Assembly (NCBI GenBank): GCA_964020975.1 | Contig: OZ026622.1 | Location: 56,086,511 to 56,150,510, forward strand | Length of the DNA: 64,000 nucleotides | Direction: 5' to 3' | DNA from: Hermodice carunculata | Lineage: Eukaryota > Annelida > Polychaeta > Eunicida > Amphinomidae | Part shown: in pieces, positions 1 to 52,600 of the stretch | Numbering within the stretch: position 1 is the stretch's first letter | Layout: each line of letters starts with the position of its first letter | The notes under the pieces: generated by a model | What the model was told of the DNA's origin: nothing | The model's database searches: none | The model's input: the letters and a program-made list of their open reading frames with translations, nothing else | Program-made: the position numbers and the translations under genes

Positions 1-163
1 TCAAGATTTAAAATTTCAAATGCCCCTAATTTCCATAATTTTAAACATCTTCATTCCTTTGTATAAAACGGTCAAACTTCTTGCATGGAGGTACAATCAT
101 GTCAAGTTTGGAGTTTCTATGTATAATTGTGTTCGAGAAAAGTGTCGGACAAATTTGCTGGTA

Positions 164-172
164 AAGAAGAAA

Positions 173-247
<75 letters not shown>

Positions 248-254
248 GAAAGAA
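164..254. repeat. (AAAG)n microsatellite
   Basis: Tetranucleotide tract of roughly 20 AAAG units, with a GAAGAA-type lead-in and one interruption (AAACAAAG). It produces artificial Lys/Glu/Arg or Phe/Leu/Ser open frames. Confidence 0.95.
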
Positions 255-565
255 TTCCAGGAAAAACAAAAAAGTGTGTGTTGACACACACACTTTAATT
301 AATCTTGAGTAGTTGAAGCAAAAGTGGACACAAGGGGAGTGATGGGAAGTGTAGGGGCAGACTTTGTGAAGGGCTTCCTGGTGGAGTGTTGGGAAAGGAG
401 ATGTAGTGTGCTGGGTTTTAGGGAGATGGAAGCTAGGCAACTGAAGGAATGGAAGGGAGAAGGCAGCCCTTCTGAGGGCTCCCATGACTCTGGCTGTGGC
501 AACACAGACATGGGCTTTAGGTATGCCGAGTGCAAGATGCAACAGTTAGAAGTTTTTCTTTTTTC

Positions 566-576
<11 letters not shown>

Positions 577-624
<48 letters not shown>
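577..624. repeat. (GT)24 microsatellite
   Basis: Uninterrupted GT dinucleotide run following a T-rich stretch. Confidence 0.95.
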
Positions 625-627
<3 letters not shown>

Positions 628-1030
628 AATGGCTAACTGTTCACAGGACTGCGGGCGAACAAGAGGCAGGCCACAGAATATTATTATTAGTAAGAAGGCA
701 GGGTAAGTTGGGAGGGCTCCTGTGTGGTGGGTAAGTATCCTTGATAAGTAATGTAATGAAATAGAAATTCTTTATAACACATGCCAGCATGAATTCCCTT
801 TCACATTATATTAACCGATATACAGTGTACCTAGAAAAAGGATAAAGCCTAGTTATGGAGCAAAAGAGAATTACAAGTCAGCACACTATCCACTAAGTGA
901 AAAAACATGACCACCTGGATGTTCGAGACACTTATTTGATACATAGGGAAGGGATCAAACTCTCTCTGCCATGGCCTGACCTGCACTCTGTCATTATGGC
1001 AAGCTGTTTTGACATTTAATCATATTTGGC

Positions 1031-1412
1031 AATATCGCTAAATCATTTAGCAATATCGCCAATTCTCTAGCGATATTGCTAAATATTTAGGGATATCGCT
1101 AAATATTTGGCAATATTGGTTAATCATTTTGCAATATCATTAAACAATTAGTGATATCACAAAAACAGATATCGCTAAATATTTAGAGATGTTGCTTAGT
1201 ATTCAGCAATATTGCCCAATCATTTAAAAGTATCACCAAACCATTTAGTGATACACCTGATTGTGTATGATTTAGTGAAATGGCCAAATGATTTAGCAAT
1301 ATTGCTAAATGATTTAGATATATCGCCAAATGATTTAGTGATATGCTTTAATCATTTGGCGATATGGTAAATTACATATTAAGTGATATTGCTAAAATCA
1401 TTTAGCCATATT
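1031..1412. repeat. Array of 20-21 bp near-palindromic units
   Basis: About 19 degenerate units, with central ATAT cores recurring every 20-21 bp (near 1032, 1053, 1073, 1093, 1112, 1133, 1154 and on to about 1406). The consensus is close to GCAATATCGCTAAATNATTTA. Each unit contains two dyads (GCGATATTGC-like and CTAAATNATTTAG-like), so the array reads almost the same on both strands. Confidence 0.85.
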
Positions 1413-2137
1413 GCTAAATGTATTTCTGCAACAAGAAAATATAGAGATCCTAATTGCAATGGAAGAGAGGAGATGCAGGGCAAGAAGGGTCCCTGTGGAG
1501 CCACCTGGATGAGCTGCTCTGTATCCCCCCCAAACACTGTGCCTGATATGAATTGATAGGTTAACCCTGCAGTTGTAGCATGTTCTAAACTGTACAAAGC
1601 TTGGTGATTATTTTCAATTCATGTGGTTAGTCTGAAGGTTGTCAGAGGCTAAACAATAGAATCACACAATTTTGGTTTATGTAAAAGGACAGGTCAATAT
1701 ACTTTCCTTATGGACCCCAACTAAGATACTTCTCACAACTAAATAGTCCTCTTCATACAAATGCTACATGCTGATGGGAGAGCCCGTTGTGTGAGGCTAC
1801 TTTCCTTTTGTCCATGCTAATATGTTTAGACGCACCATTCTGCAGCCTAAAGCCATATACAAGAAGCAGGTATGTAAGGGATGCAGGTACAGATGGCAAA
1901 TATAAACTGCCAATTTAAGCCAAAGAAAAAACACAATGGGTATTCCTATTCAAGCTAATTCCAGACATGCCAACCCTAAGCCAGGGAGGAGGCCATTTCA
2001 AGTTGATAACTATTGGTTGTAAAGACCCAAGAAAGCACACTTGTAGTATAGAGGCCATGTGATTTACAGGATCTGAACAGGAAGGAGCCTTCCCAGCTAG
2101 TCCACTGTGGTGTAGTTCGCCAAGATGAGCCATTGAC

Positions 2138-2345
2138 TGGAAGAAGGGAGGAGATTGTTCAACCCTTCCATCTTCCCCTTCCTTGTTTCTGTGTCTGGAC
2201 GAAGGAAGGAGGCTGTTCAACATTTCCATCTTCCCTTTTCTTGTCTCTGTGTCTAGAAGAAGGAAGGCGACTGTTCAACCCTTCCACCTTCCCTTTCCTT
2301 CTCTCTATTTCTGGAGGAAGGAAGGAGACTGTTCACCCCTTCCCA
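2138..2345. repeat. 58-bp minisatellite, about 3.5 copies
   Basis: The motif CTGTTCAACCCTTCCA and its variants recur with GTTC at 2157, 2215, 2273 and 2331, an exact 58-bp period. Each unit is a purine block (GAAGGAAGGAGG) followed by a pyrimidine block. The period is not a multiple of three, so it is not a coding repeat. Confidence 0.9.
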
Positions 2346-5208
2346 GAGGGAAGAAACACTTGAATCCCAGACACTGATAGGAAACTAGTTAGTTTGCACC
2401 TGTTGCTGGAATCAAAATATCTATATGTGGACCTCTGTCCATGGAGCCCAATGGCCATTTACCACAAAGAGATGAGGAGCTGTCCCAGTTGCTCATTACT
2501 AGCCCCCAACACCATGTTATTGTAGTGGGGAAAAGAGTTATAAATGGAAGAGATTTTCCTTTGAGGTGGAAAGCAACTGAATTAAATCAAATCATACAAA
2601 TATGAGGCATGACAATAAGTCTACTCCACCACTGAATGACCATACATAAACAAGGTAGAACATAAAGACAGGTCACTTTGTCTTTTTTTTTCTCTTTCTT
2701 CACAATATTTTATCTGAAATATTAAAAACCCACCATTTATGTACGCCCTCTATTTCTCGTCAGATTTTAGCTGTCTTAACCAAATGGAAATGATATTAGG
2801 TTGCTCAAGTGCACAACAAAATACTCAACCTCAGGTACAATCATGAAAATTGGCATCTGTGTGATATGGACTGAACAAGATGCCATTGGAAGACGTGCCG
2901 TCAAATCTAATGTCCCACAAAATCCATTTGGCTTGTAGAACTGAGCCATGCCACTGCTATTGGCTTTAAGGGAATGATAGCTGTGTGACCTACTTTTGGT
3001 CTAAGATTGCCCCCATTAAGTAAAGATGGGCTCTTTGATGGGCAATTGCCTTATGGTCCTGCAGGGCAATATGCAGGCAAGTTGTCCCCAAAGGACCTGG
3101 CTCCTCATTCTGGTCTTGGCACAGGTATAGATCTAGCAAATTAGAGCCAGGCATCTCAGAAGCTAAAGACAAGGTGGAGAATCAAATTTGTTGATCTCGG
3201 AGATGCCACTTACTTTTAAGTATTTGACATGAAATGTTCACAAAATATTTTAAATTTACATATCACGCTCCAATTCTCATCATATTAAAGTTGCTTTGAC
3301 AAGCTGGAATGTTTTTTTTTTTTTGTTTTTTGTTTTGCTTACAGTTGGATTGAGTGCTCATTTGACCTATTTCACATTGATTGCTAACAAATCCATGTAC
3401 AACCAGCAGGGACAATCATTTCTGACATGAATGGGTGGTTACATGATAGGGTCAGTGTAATTTAGTTTTGGTCCTTTCTACTGACCAAAATTTTTGGTGT
3501 ACACTAAAAAACTTGGGACATTCCAACAGTGGGACATCAAGTAAGATTGACTCTTTGTAAACACATGTATAGGGGCATAAATACAGCTTAATGAGTCTAA
3601 CACAAGTACTGGTGGGACCAACTAATGCTACTGGCTAGAATAAGCTATCTGCATACTGCGGGGCATTTCTGTGGAATGAGGCATTTTCAGGCGAAGAAAA
3701 AGTACAGAGAAGGAATTTACACTATAAGAAACACTTGAAAATGAGGTAAAAATACTGCTTGGGACTCCCAACTCTGTGGGTTTTAGTGGGTTGCTTTTTC
3801 AAAGCAGGTTACACTGTAATTACACTGTAATTAGGCAGTATCAGCTTATTGATGGCATCCCTGTAAATGACCCATCAAATGTGATTAATTACCAGCACCA
3901 TGGATATGTCTGGGGGCATTCTTCACTTACCACAAGTGGTATTTTGTATAATCCAGTGTATTGCTCGAAACAGAGCTTTTTCCCAAAGTTTGGCAGACCT
4001 CATTTCCCATTCGGAAAAACCACACTGCATATGTATTTTGTCTGACTTGGTACTTAATGGTCAAACTAGTTAAGTGTTTTTGTTTTTTGTTTTTGTTTTA
4101 TACAATCACTAGGTTTATAACTCATACATATCAAACAATTGCTCTTCATTAGTTATATAGGACATCACTGGACAGGCCTTCATGTATCAAACTTACAAAA
4201 ATCCATCAAGCCAGTATGAGCACTGCATCAAACTTTGAGTGTATTCCATAATACCTAAATTCAGACACAATCCACAGGTCGCATGTCGGTGATATGGACC
4301 AAACATTGGGAGTCTTTGTGTCACTGTTTCATCTCATGTCACATGAAACCCATTTGGCATCTGTTTGTAGATGAACCAAGTCATGTCCCCTTTGCCTTTT
4401 GCTTTAGGAAAGGGATAGCTCAGTGAAATGTTTCTTTTGCTTGAACGTTTCTCTGAACCACCAAAGTCGGTTGTCTTTGGTGGGTCCCACGGGTCGACTT
4501 TACCCAGGGCATGTATTGCTCCTGGAATTGTAGAATATTGCAACGACGCATTTATAACCCAGGACATTGGGAATCACGTCCAAGTTACCTGTCCAGTTCT
4601 AAGTTAGTGAACACTGAAACTACAGAACCATTGACCTTTGGTGAACTAGGTCAAGGTTATCTATGTGCTAATATCTTAGGCTTATGGAACACCATGAATA
4701 TTGAAGATGCCACAAAACTGAATTTTGAATGGTCAGACCATCACCCATATTATAGGTCAGTCCAGCAACTAACAGCACCAACTTTTGAACAAGGTTCTAG
4801 GTGTATAAAGATTTCAAAGAAATTTCTCAGCCTTTACAAAAAAGTGGACAAACTTTTAAACCAAACCATCCTAAAAATCCCTGACACACCACTAAACCTC
4901 TCTATATTTCATGGCTGCCTATGCATGCCAAGAATTTAACGAGATTCTCACTCTCGCCCCATTACCAGTGCCTTCTGAAGACACCTCTTGCAATTTTAAT
5001 GAGAACTCCCTTTAGAAGTGATGCACACATCAAGTCATGTCAATGTGTTTTTGGTTGTTTACAGGTTCATGCTCAGGGCACTTATCCCAGGCAGGTCATG
5101 AAAAATGTGGACTTCCCCAATCTTGTCAGGCAGCCTGCGGACTACAAATTGATGTGCAATCAGGAAGGATATACCATGTTCCTGTCATCTGTTGACTGGT
5201 CAACAAGT

Positions 5209-5290
5209 TAACCCTCTGAAGATGATCAACAGCTTTTCAGAGCAAACTCAATCCCCGTGTGCACAGAGGAAAGGCACTGGAATAATGGCT
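5209..5290. mobile_element. Fragment of TTAA-CCCT miniature element
   Basis: It starts TTAACCCTCTGAAG and continues with ATCAACAGCTTTTC, matching the left end and core of the dispersed family seen at 8414-8650 and elsewhere. No right end is recognised. Confidence 0.4.
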
Positions 5291-5567
5291 TACCATTCTT
5301 AATAGCCAATCAACAAGCAGGACATTTGTTGCATTTTTTTAAAATGCCCAATCAACAAGAAGGATAACATTTGATGCATCAGATTTTTGCTTGTAATATT
5401 CAAGAGGAAAAAGCTGCGTGCCAGTACCAGTGGGGTTGGGATCACTACAGGTGATGTTGGCCCCACAAGTAAAGCTATAAATTTGGAGATATGCAAGATG
5501 GCAGCTGCAAAACTATTTTCTTCTATAATACTCAACAAACAACAAATGACAGTACATACAATTCAGA

Positions 5568-5573
5568 TTTTAT
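5568..5573 (-). terminator. Polyadenylation signal AATAAA
   Basis: The minus strand reads AATAAA here. About 12-25 nt further on it is followed by a G/T-rich stretch (TTTGTTGTTTGTTGAG) that fits a downstream element. It is the first canonical signal after the lrig stop on this strand. Confidence 0.6.
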
Positions 5574-7395
5574 TTTCTGGTTGGAAATACGCTGTACAAT
5601 AAAACATGGCTCGAGTGGACACCACACATATTTAGATACATGTGTACAATAAATACGCCCCTGCATTGATACTGTAATGCAGTGACTCTTTTGTAACAAA
5701 ATATTTATATTAGCAAACAAATCAGTATTTACAAGGAGGTGTTCAGCTGTAAATGATTCGTTCCCACACAAACAGATTTCAAATAAACTAGCAGTACGGC
5801 CACACAAACATGTTTAGTTCCTCAGGCACTTTGATATATTTTTCTTTTTCTCTCTCTCTCTTTTGGGGAGGGGGGAGGAGAGCCTTTTTACCATTTACAT
5901 CATCTCTTTTCAGTATTTACTGTTTTTTCCATATAGAATCTTTACTGGAAAATTTTGAAGCATTGGTAAGAAAAGTAGTAACTTTGGTCAGGTCATAACC
6001 CCCACCCGCCCACCTCCATCCCAAAAACAGAAGTCCAACACAGGGTATACGAGATGTGGGAGAGCCTGAGAAACTTGACATTTTTTTTTGGCCAAATGTA
6101 AGTCCAGTTATTCCCTTCCCTAATCTCATGGTGCCCTAGCATCTGCACACTTTGTACCCCTTATGAATTTTTAGCCTTTCTCTGGGAGACATCCCTTTAG
6201 CCTGTTGATACTTGCATCATCTTGCGTGCAAAATTCTCTAACTGCTCAAAATATTTTACACCAACGCTTTAAATTTGGCAGGTAAATTTTACTAAAGTTG
6301 GTGGGAATTGTCTGTTTTACAGTCTGCATGTTTCCAATTTTGTAACCTCAAAAAACCTTCAAATTGAAACAAACCTGATGCCCAAGCTTACTTGCACTAC
6401 CAGAACCATGCCTGTAATATGGACCACAACAATCCCTAGAGTACATGTACTTGTTTTCACTCATCCTTCCCAATTCGTCCGAAAAAATGTGTTCGTTGAA
6501 ATAAAAAGCAAACTGTCTTAAGTTCGTAACATAATAAACACAAATTACAGAGATAAAGTACAGATGTGAAAAAGTATAAAAAGTGACTTGTCAACAAGTG
6601 AACAGGTTGAAGAATGTACAGATCAGTGAAAATTGTTGCGACAAAACACTAGCTTGAACTGCAACTAAACGAGCTACGAAAATAATACAAGTAAAAAGTG
6701 TAGACAGTTGAAAATATTGTAAAGTGGATTTGTTGTAATCCAAGCTCCATATCGTGACCCCTGACATGCTCAACATGTTAAAGGCTGTCCCTGTGGACAG
6801 AAAGGATGATGGGACAAGCCATCAAGTTTCTTACAAAAAACATAGAATCAAAAGACCAGTTGTAAATGTTCTTTTCACTTGCTTAAGATTGATGCTAGAT
6901 TTTGTTTAAAAAATCTTAAATTATAGTTACCTTTGCTTTCAAAGGGAAAAGAAAATCAAATTTTGTCCCTGATGGTATTGATAAGCAAGGAAAGGATAAC
7001 ACGTCTTTTTACATATGAAAAAGCTTGGTCATTACCTGTACAAACATGCTATACAATCTGCAATTATCATCGGAGATGTCAGAAGAACTGTCCTGATTAC
7101 CAGTTCAAAGATGCTAGGGCCTACATAAAAACATGCACCATACGTGCACTCCCACCCATTTAAAAAGTAAAATTAGAAAAAAAGGACAAGGGGGAAAAAC
7201 GAAAGCAACATTATATCTGTGGGGACAAGCCTTTCACAGTGCCACCTATTACAAAAGTAATTTCAAAGTCAAGGGGCATGGTGATGAGATTTCTGCCTGG
7301 GTAAGACAGGCCTGTTGATAATATATAAAGCACCACTCCATCAATATTGGCATGTAAGTAAATATTGGGACCATACCAAGGTGTAAGTGGCATTC

Positions 7396-7492
7396 CCTAT
7401 CCCACATGTTGACAGGGATAAACCTTATCCCACATTGTGGACAGGGATACAACTTTATCGTGCACTTTGCGTGGGATAAACCTTATTCCAAC
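7396..7492. repeat. Hairpin minisatellite in lrig 3' UTR
   Basis: About 3.3 degenerate copies of a 28-31 bp unit containing CCTTATCCCACA...GACAGGGATAAA. TTATCCCAC and GTGGGATAA are inverted copies, so the transcript could fold into alternative stem-loops. Confidence 0.75.
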
Positions 7493-8413
7493 TGTTTTAC
7501 ATTATAGCTTATTATGCAACACGTTACCATTTTTTTGTGCATGAACATTGTCCATTTTGCTCCAGAATTTTGTCATGTGCACACAACCTACAATAATACT
7601 GCACTTTTTTACTTCTGTAAATTAATCTATCAAATGAAGCATTTGTTATTTTGCATAAAACTCCCCAGAACATTTCCTTACTTCTCCACTGAACAATGTT
7701 TCATTTCTACAGGAAATGCTCTAAACCTGCATTGTCCTTGAACCCCTCCAAATACAGAATAGAATCCCCATTTTACCTACATCCCCAATATGTTCGCACA
7801 AAGTCTGTGAATTCCTGGGTATGCCCTGTACACTTTTAAATATTGGTTTGGTATTATGCATTAAGATCCAGTCCCTGGAATTATCCTGCTTAGTTAAACC
7901 TAAATATGGTTTTCTTCATATCCTTGCCATTAATTTGCATTTTTTTTTTTTTTTTCTTTTTGGTATAGAGTAAATTTCACATCAAACAAACCTGAATTAT
8001 TATTTCACTTGGTTATACCCTGGCATATAAATTAACTGCATTTCTGATCCTGTCGTTGCTTGTGAAACAGCCCCCACTTAAGCGCCCAGCGCGGTCAGTT
8101 TTTGCCCTGTGGCCCCTTCCCAACCCCGCATGAAGGTCCCCAAAAACCATTCATATATATTTGTAGCACCATGTGTAAAATCTGCACATACTGGTCTTCG
8201 TGTCTGGTCCAATACACAACCGCCCAGCATCACTCCCTTCCCCAAATGCCCTTACACCTCTGAACAATGCCTCCACTGAAATATACAGAGGTCACATCTT
8301 ATGCCTCCTTCACTTTTTACTGCCCCTGATAAAACCACAACAGTAGTCGTCAATGTATTTGTAGTTGAAGAGACATAAGAGATAAATGATGATCCTCTTG
8401 TTTTATACACCAG

Positions 8414-8650
8414 TTAACCCTTAAAGTGCTGATTTAAGACCCAGTCACCAGCTTTCCTGGGGGCACTTTGCGTACAATGTGCACAAAGTGTCCGGAGGAA
8501 AGCTGTTGACTTAGACTACTTTTTGCTTTAGACTATGTTTGCTGGTATTTGAAAATATGTATCTTCATGAGGAATTTGAATCTTTAACCATTATATGTTT
8601 AACAGTAATGAGAAAACAACTACAGCTGTGATTAGCACTTTAAGGGTTAA
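8414..8650. mobile_element. piggyBac-like miniature inverted-repeat element, intact ends
   Basis: Perfect 17-bp inverted ends TTAACCCTTAAAGTGCT, of which TTAA would be the duplicated target and CCCT...AGGG the element termini, as in piggyBac transposons. An internal inverted pair is ACCAGCTTTCC...GGAAAGCTGTT. The 237-bp element has no coding capacity. It lies inside the inferred lrig 3' UTR. Confidence 0.75.
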
Positions 8651-8935
8651 TCACACCAATTTTGTAATTTAGCTATCTTCATGAGCCCACATGCCTTATG
8701 CTCAGTATTACACAATTACACTCACTTTCACTCCCTCATTCATGATCTTCTGAAATGTTTTTTTCTGGATTTTTCAGTTTCACTGTGGCAAGCTTGGCAT
8801 TCAGTTCAATGCCAAGCCTTTTTGATTGGATTATTTGAAAATACTTTTTATGCATGTGTGGCAGTAAAAAGCGTATCTGTTGTGGCGGGCATTGATTCTC
8901 TTGTCCCTGAATAGACGAGACCAAAAAAAAAAAAA

Positions 8936-8952
8936 AATATATATATATATAT
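8936..8952. repeat. (TA)n tract
   Basis: Short AT-dinucleotide tract following an A run, in the inferred 3' UTR. Confidence 0.8.
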
Positions 8953-9203
8953 GCACAATATCATTACAGTATATACACAAAAAATGAGGAAGACGATTCT
9001 ATGAAACTTAAAAAGCATCCAGTACTATGGAAGGAAGTAACCCCGACTCTGAAAGACAATAACGTTGTACGTATACCAACTTGACCAATCACATCTTTAC
9101 AATTTTCATTGAGAGAATGTATACCAGGAATCCTGGCATAACAGACTACCACAAAGTACATATCATAATTAAAGCTTTTTCTTTTGTACATCTATCTACA
9201 ACT

Positions 9204-9232
9204 ATATATATATATATATATTTATATATATA
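9204..9232. repeat. (TA)n tract
   Basis: AT-dinucleotide tract with one TTT interruption, in the inferred 3' UTR. Confidence 0.8.
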
Positions 9233-9935
9233 CTCTATACAGTCCTCTGTTTGTCCTTATTTTTCATAACAGAAAAATAAATGAATTATACTTTTTTTAA
9301 GTTATGATGATAGCCAAAGAGTGCAATGATGATACTAAAGCAATCTTAAGGCAGCATTTCCATTGAATTTTTGGCTGTGGAAAGGTAGGGTATATGAGGT
9401 ATATGTATATACAGATCCAACTTGTCCACAATTTGATCAAAACCCATCATCACTCCACAGTCACATTGAATGACCGTAATTTATGCACAATGAACACTGT
9501 TACAGGAATATGCAACTATTAACTGTGACATAAACTGAAGACCGGACACAATTTCATCTTCTCTTTTGTTTGTAGTGTTCTCCAAAGAAAAACGCACATT
9601 CACAATCCACTGCTTTCTTCATCTTTGGCGAAATGACACGAGATTACAAATGACAGTAATTACAAGGAATTCCATAGACAACATTTTCCTCAGCAAGACA
9701 GGCTCAGGTGAAAATGGTACCAGTTCAGAGATATGAAAATGGTATGCAGATCAAATATGTGAATTGTCATTCCACTGCATGATCACTGTAATATCTTTTC
9801 ATGTTTGACACATCAGTAATAAAATGTGCACTGCCCATAAGTTAAAATTTCTACCCGTTTGACGGCCCTTCAGCCCACACACATGGCACCCTGACCTCTC
9901 AATTAAATACATATTTGTCCATCTCAGGCCTTGGG

Positions 9936-50286
<40,351 letters not shown>

Positions 50287-51629
50287 CTGCAAAAACCAAA
50301 CACACACACACACATTAATCTAACATAAATGTTAAGTTGTTCATTAACAAAAACTCAATGTTTGTGATGCTTTGCTATTTGCAACCAACATTTTTTTCTT
50401 GAAACACTGAAAGTACTTAGTAAGTATTCTGAATCAATTGAAGTACTTCAGTTCATAAAAAAAAAAAAAAAAGAATTGAAAAGGATTTTTGAAAATGGAG
50501 TACATCGTAAGTTTCTGTGATGGCTACAGGAACTATTTAAGATAAACACACTTACAGCACACAATAGCACCACAATGGGCCTTTTTGCCACCTCAGTTTC
50601 AACAGTTTTTCTACCACTGAGAACTTCCATAGAGTTTAATCTCTTCAAAATGGTAAAGTGTGCTGGTACTTTTTGTTGGAAATTAATGAAAAGATTCATT
50701 GTTTATATATAATGCTTTCTATAACAAAAGAGTAAATTCACTGCTCATTTGTTTGAGTACAAAAAATACACTTATACATGAATGTATTGATGCTTTCACA
50801 TTTTCTACTTTCTCACAATAACATGTTGTACTGGCTTTGGGAAGCTATACCTCATAAAACTGTGAAAATCATATACAATGAAAATTCGCCACATCACGTA
50901 TTTTGGGACACAGTAAGTAAAGGGTGCATAGATATTTGCAGCCAGGGGGTGCCCAGGGAGACCCTGTTGACCTGTGACAAGAGAAGGGCCTTCCCACACA
51001 TGTATGGGGATAAAGTGACATGGAACTTAGACCAGATACAGATCTACCAGTGTCAGCGCCATGGCTTACCCCATTGTAGCCAGCCTGATCGCCCTACCAT
51101 ATCAAGGTAAGCACTGAAGCATGAAATAGTCCCCCATTTCACCTACAAAGTGTTCTGCCTTGACATGAATTCTACCCAATCCAAAGTGCTACTAGAGATC
51201 TCAATAACTACTTGCTTACATGTGGATGGCTCCATTTAACATTTACCTGACCTTTCTCAATGGCAAATTTAACAATCAGGCCCAGTCTCCATCCTCATTA
51301 TTTACTCCCCACAAGAAATTGTACCACAAAACGCACCCTCAGCATGCCACCAGACAAAAACCGCCCAGCAGAAAGGTCCCAATTTGTTGAGACGATACAG
51401 TACTGGAGGGGAAATATTTCCTGTTTGAGTTCGCATGTGAACAAGTTTGACAATTTGTCCTTTACACAGATGAAAGACTTCCGTAACATGATGCTCATCT
51501 TCCAGAAATAATGAATATGCCTAGCTGTCTTCACAATCTGGGATCACAAAAAACAAAGGTTGCAGAATGACAAACTAATCAGCCATCTGTGAGCCTAATT
51601 TAATCTTCATAATTCTTTCCAATATCCCC

Positions 51630-51857
51630 CCCCCTTTAATTAAGACTGAGTCAACAGCTTTCTTTGGCATGGTTTGGGCACTAACTGCCCAACCTTTGCC
51701 AAGGAAAGCTTTTGACCATATGATCTTGACAGGCCTCGTCTACCAGTCTCATGTCAAAGTGTTTTTCATCACTGTTGAAATTAGCTGAAAACACTGAAGC
51801 AGACATCATTTGACCCCCAGCCAATTTTTTGCCCCAGTTTAAGGGGACAAGGGTTAA
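51630..51857. mobile_element. TTAA-CCCT family copy with complete core hairpin
   Basis: The core ACTGAGTCAACAGCTTTCTT and the opposite arm GCCAAGGAAAGCTTTTGACC form a near-perfect hairpin. The right end GGACAAGGGTTAA retains the terminal AGGG plus TTAA form. The left end is eroded. Confidence 0.55.
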
Positions 51858-52418
51858 GTCAGCACTACAGTGACACAAGAATGTCTTTATGACGGCATCC
51901 CCCATTATTAAATACATTCTGCATGTGAAACTTGGACGATGCTACTTGGTTAATTTAACAACTGCAGAGTTAGTGTATTGCGTGGTATACTGTCATCACC
52001 ATTATGCCATGATTACTCTGGTGTGTACAACTAGGATCAATATACTATAGATAAATTAGAGGCCTACTTTACAGGAGATACTGGAAGGAAAGGTGAACCT
52101 TCCCTCTTCAGTACCATATCACCTTGGTAACTGCCTACTGGCACAGTCACAATACGAGAGATCACAGTTTGGCTGAACATGTGACCCAATACACAAAATC
52201 GTTGTAGGCTCGAGGTGTGCATTCCCATACGATTCTATGCGAATTCAACACATTGAAAACTTTTGCAGCAAAAGTTGTCAAATTTAGAGGGGTATTTTAA
52301 CTATATACAAACATTTACCACACGAAATTTGTGGTTTTAAGGTTATTTGGGTGCAAATTACAACAGAAACTGATGGAAACACACATACATAACCTGGCCC
52401 TCTGCTGAAAACCCATAT

Positions 52419-52600
52419 CAGTGTTTCCATTAAGATATTTTTCAGGGGGTCACAAGAAGAGAAATTCAGGGGAGGAGACAGGATTTTCAACAATTTTACA
52501 CGTAAAAAAGCAAACCCTGTAACCCTTTAGAATTTATCAGAGGGCAGTTCAGACTTTAAAAGGGTAACATGTCGCCATTTGGGGGTTAATGGAAACACTG
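52419..52600. mobile_element. hAT-like miniature element, copy 2
   Basis: Ends CAGTGTTTCCATTA and TAATGGAAACACTG are 14-bp perfect inverted repeats. The length (182 bp) and interior match the copy at 49900-50081, differing at scattered positions. It has better preserved ends than copy 1. Confidence 0.7.

Larger units (their letters stand above)
1..5544. other. Intergenic region downstream of lrig
   Basis: I recognise no gene here. Open frames up to 142 codons (4511-4939) occur but show no family resemblance and no supporting splice sites. The region holds the (AAAG)n, (GT)n, palindromic array and 58-bp minisatellite listed separately, and a fragment of the TTAA-CCCT element near 5209-5290. 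Confidence 0.6.
5545..9935 (-). other. lrig: Inferred 3' UTR of lrig (~4.4 kb)
   Basis: This is noncoding sequence between the lrig stop and the first canonical polyadenylation signal. Reading the plus strand by eye I saw no TTTATT (minus AATAAA) between 9935 and 5573. It contains TA repeats (about 8936-8952 and 9204-9232), a hairpin minisatellite (7396-7492), a TTAA-flanked miniature element (8414-8650) and three TGTANATA Pumilio-type sites (5726-5733, 8970-8977, 9406-9413 on the minus strand). The 3' end near 5545 is inferred, and an unseen 3' UTR intron is possible. Confidence 0.6.

Noticed and set aside
4511-4939. 142-codon open frame in the downstream intergenic region
   Set aside because: No recognisable domain, no splice or start context; expected by chance in this much AT-rich sequence.
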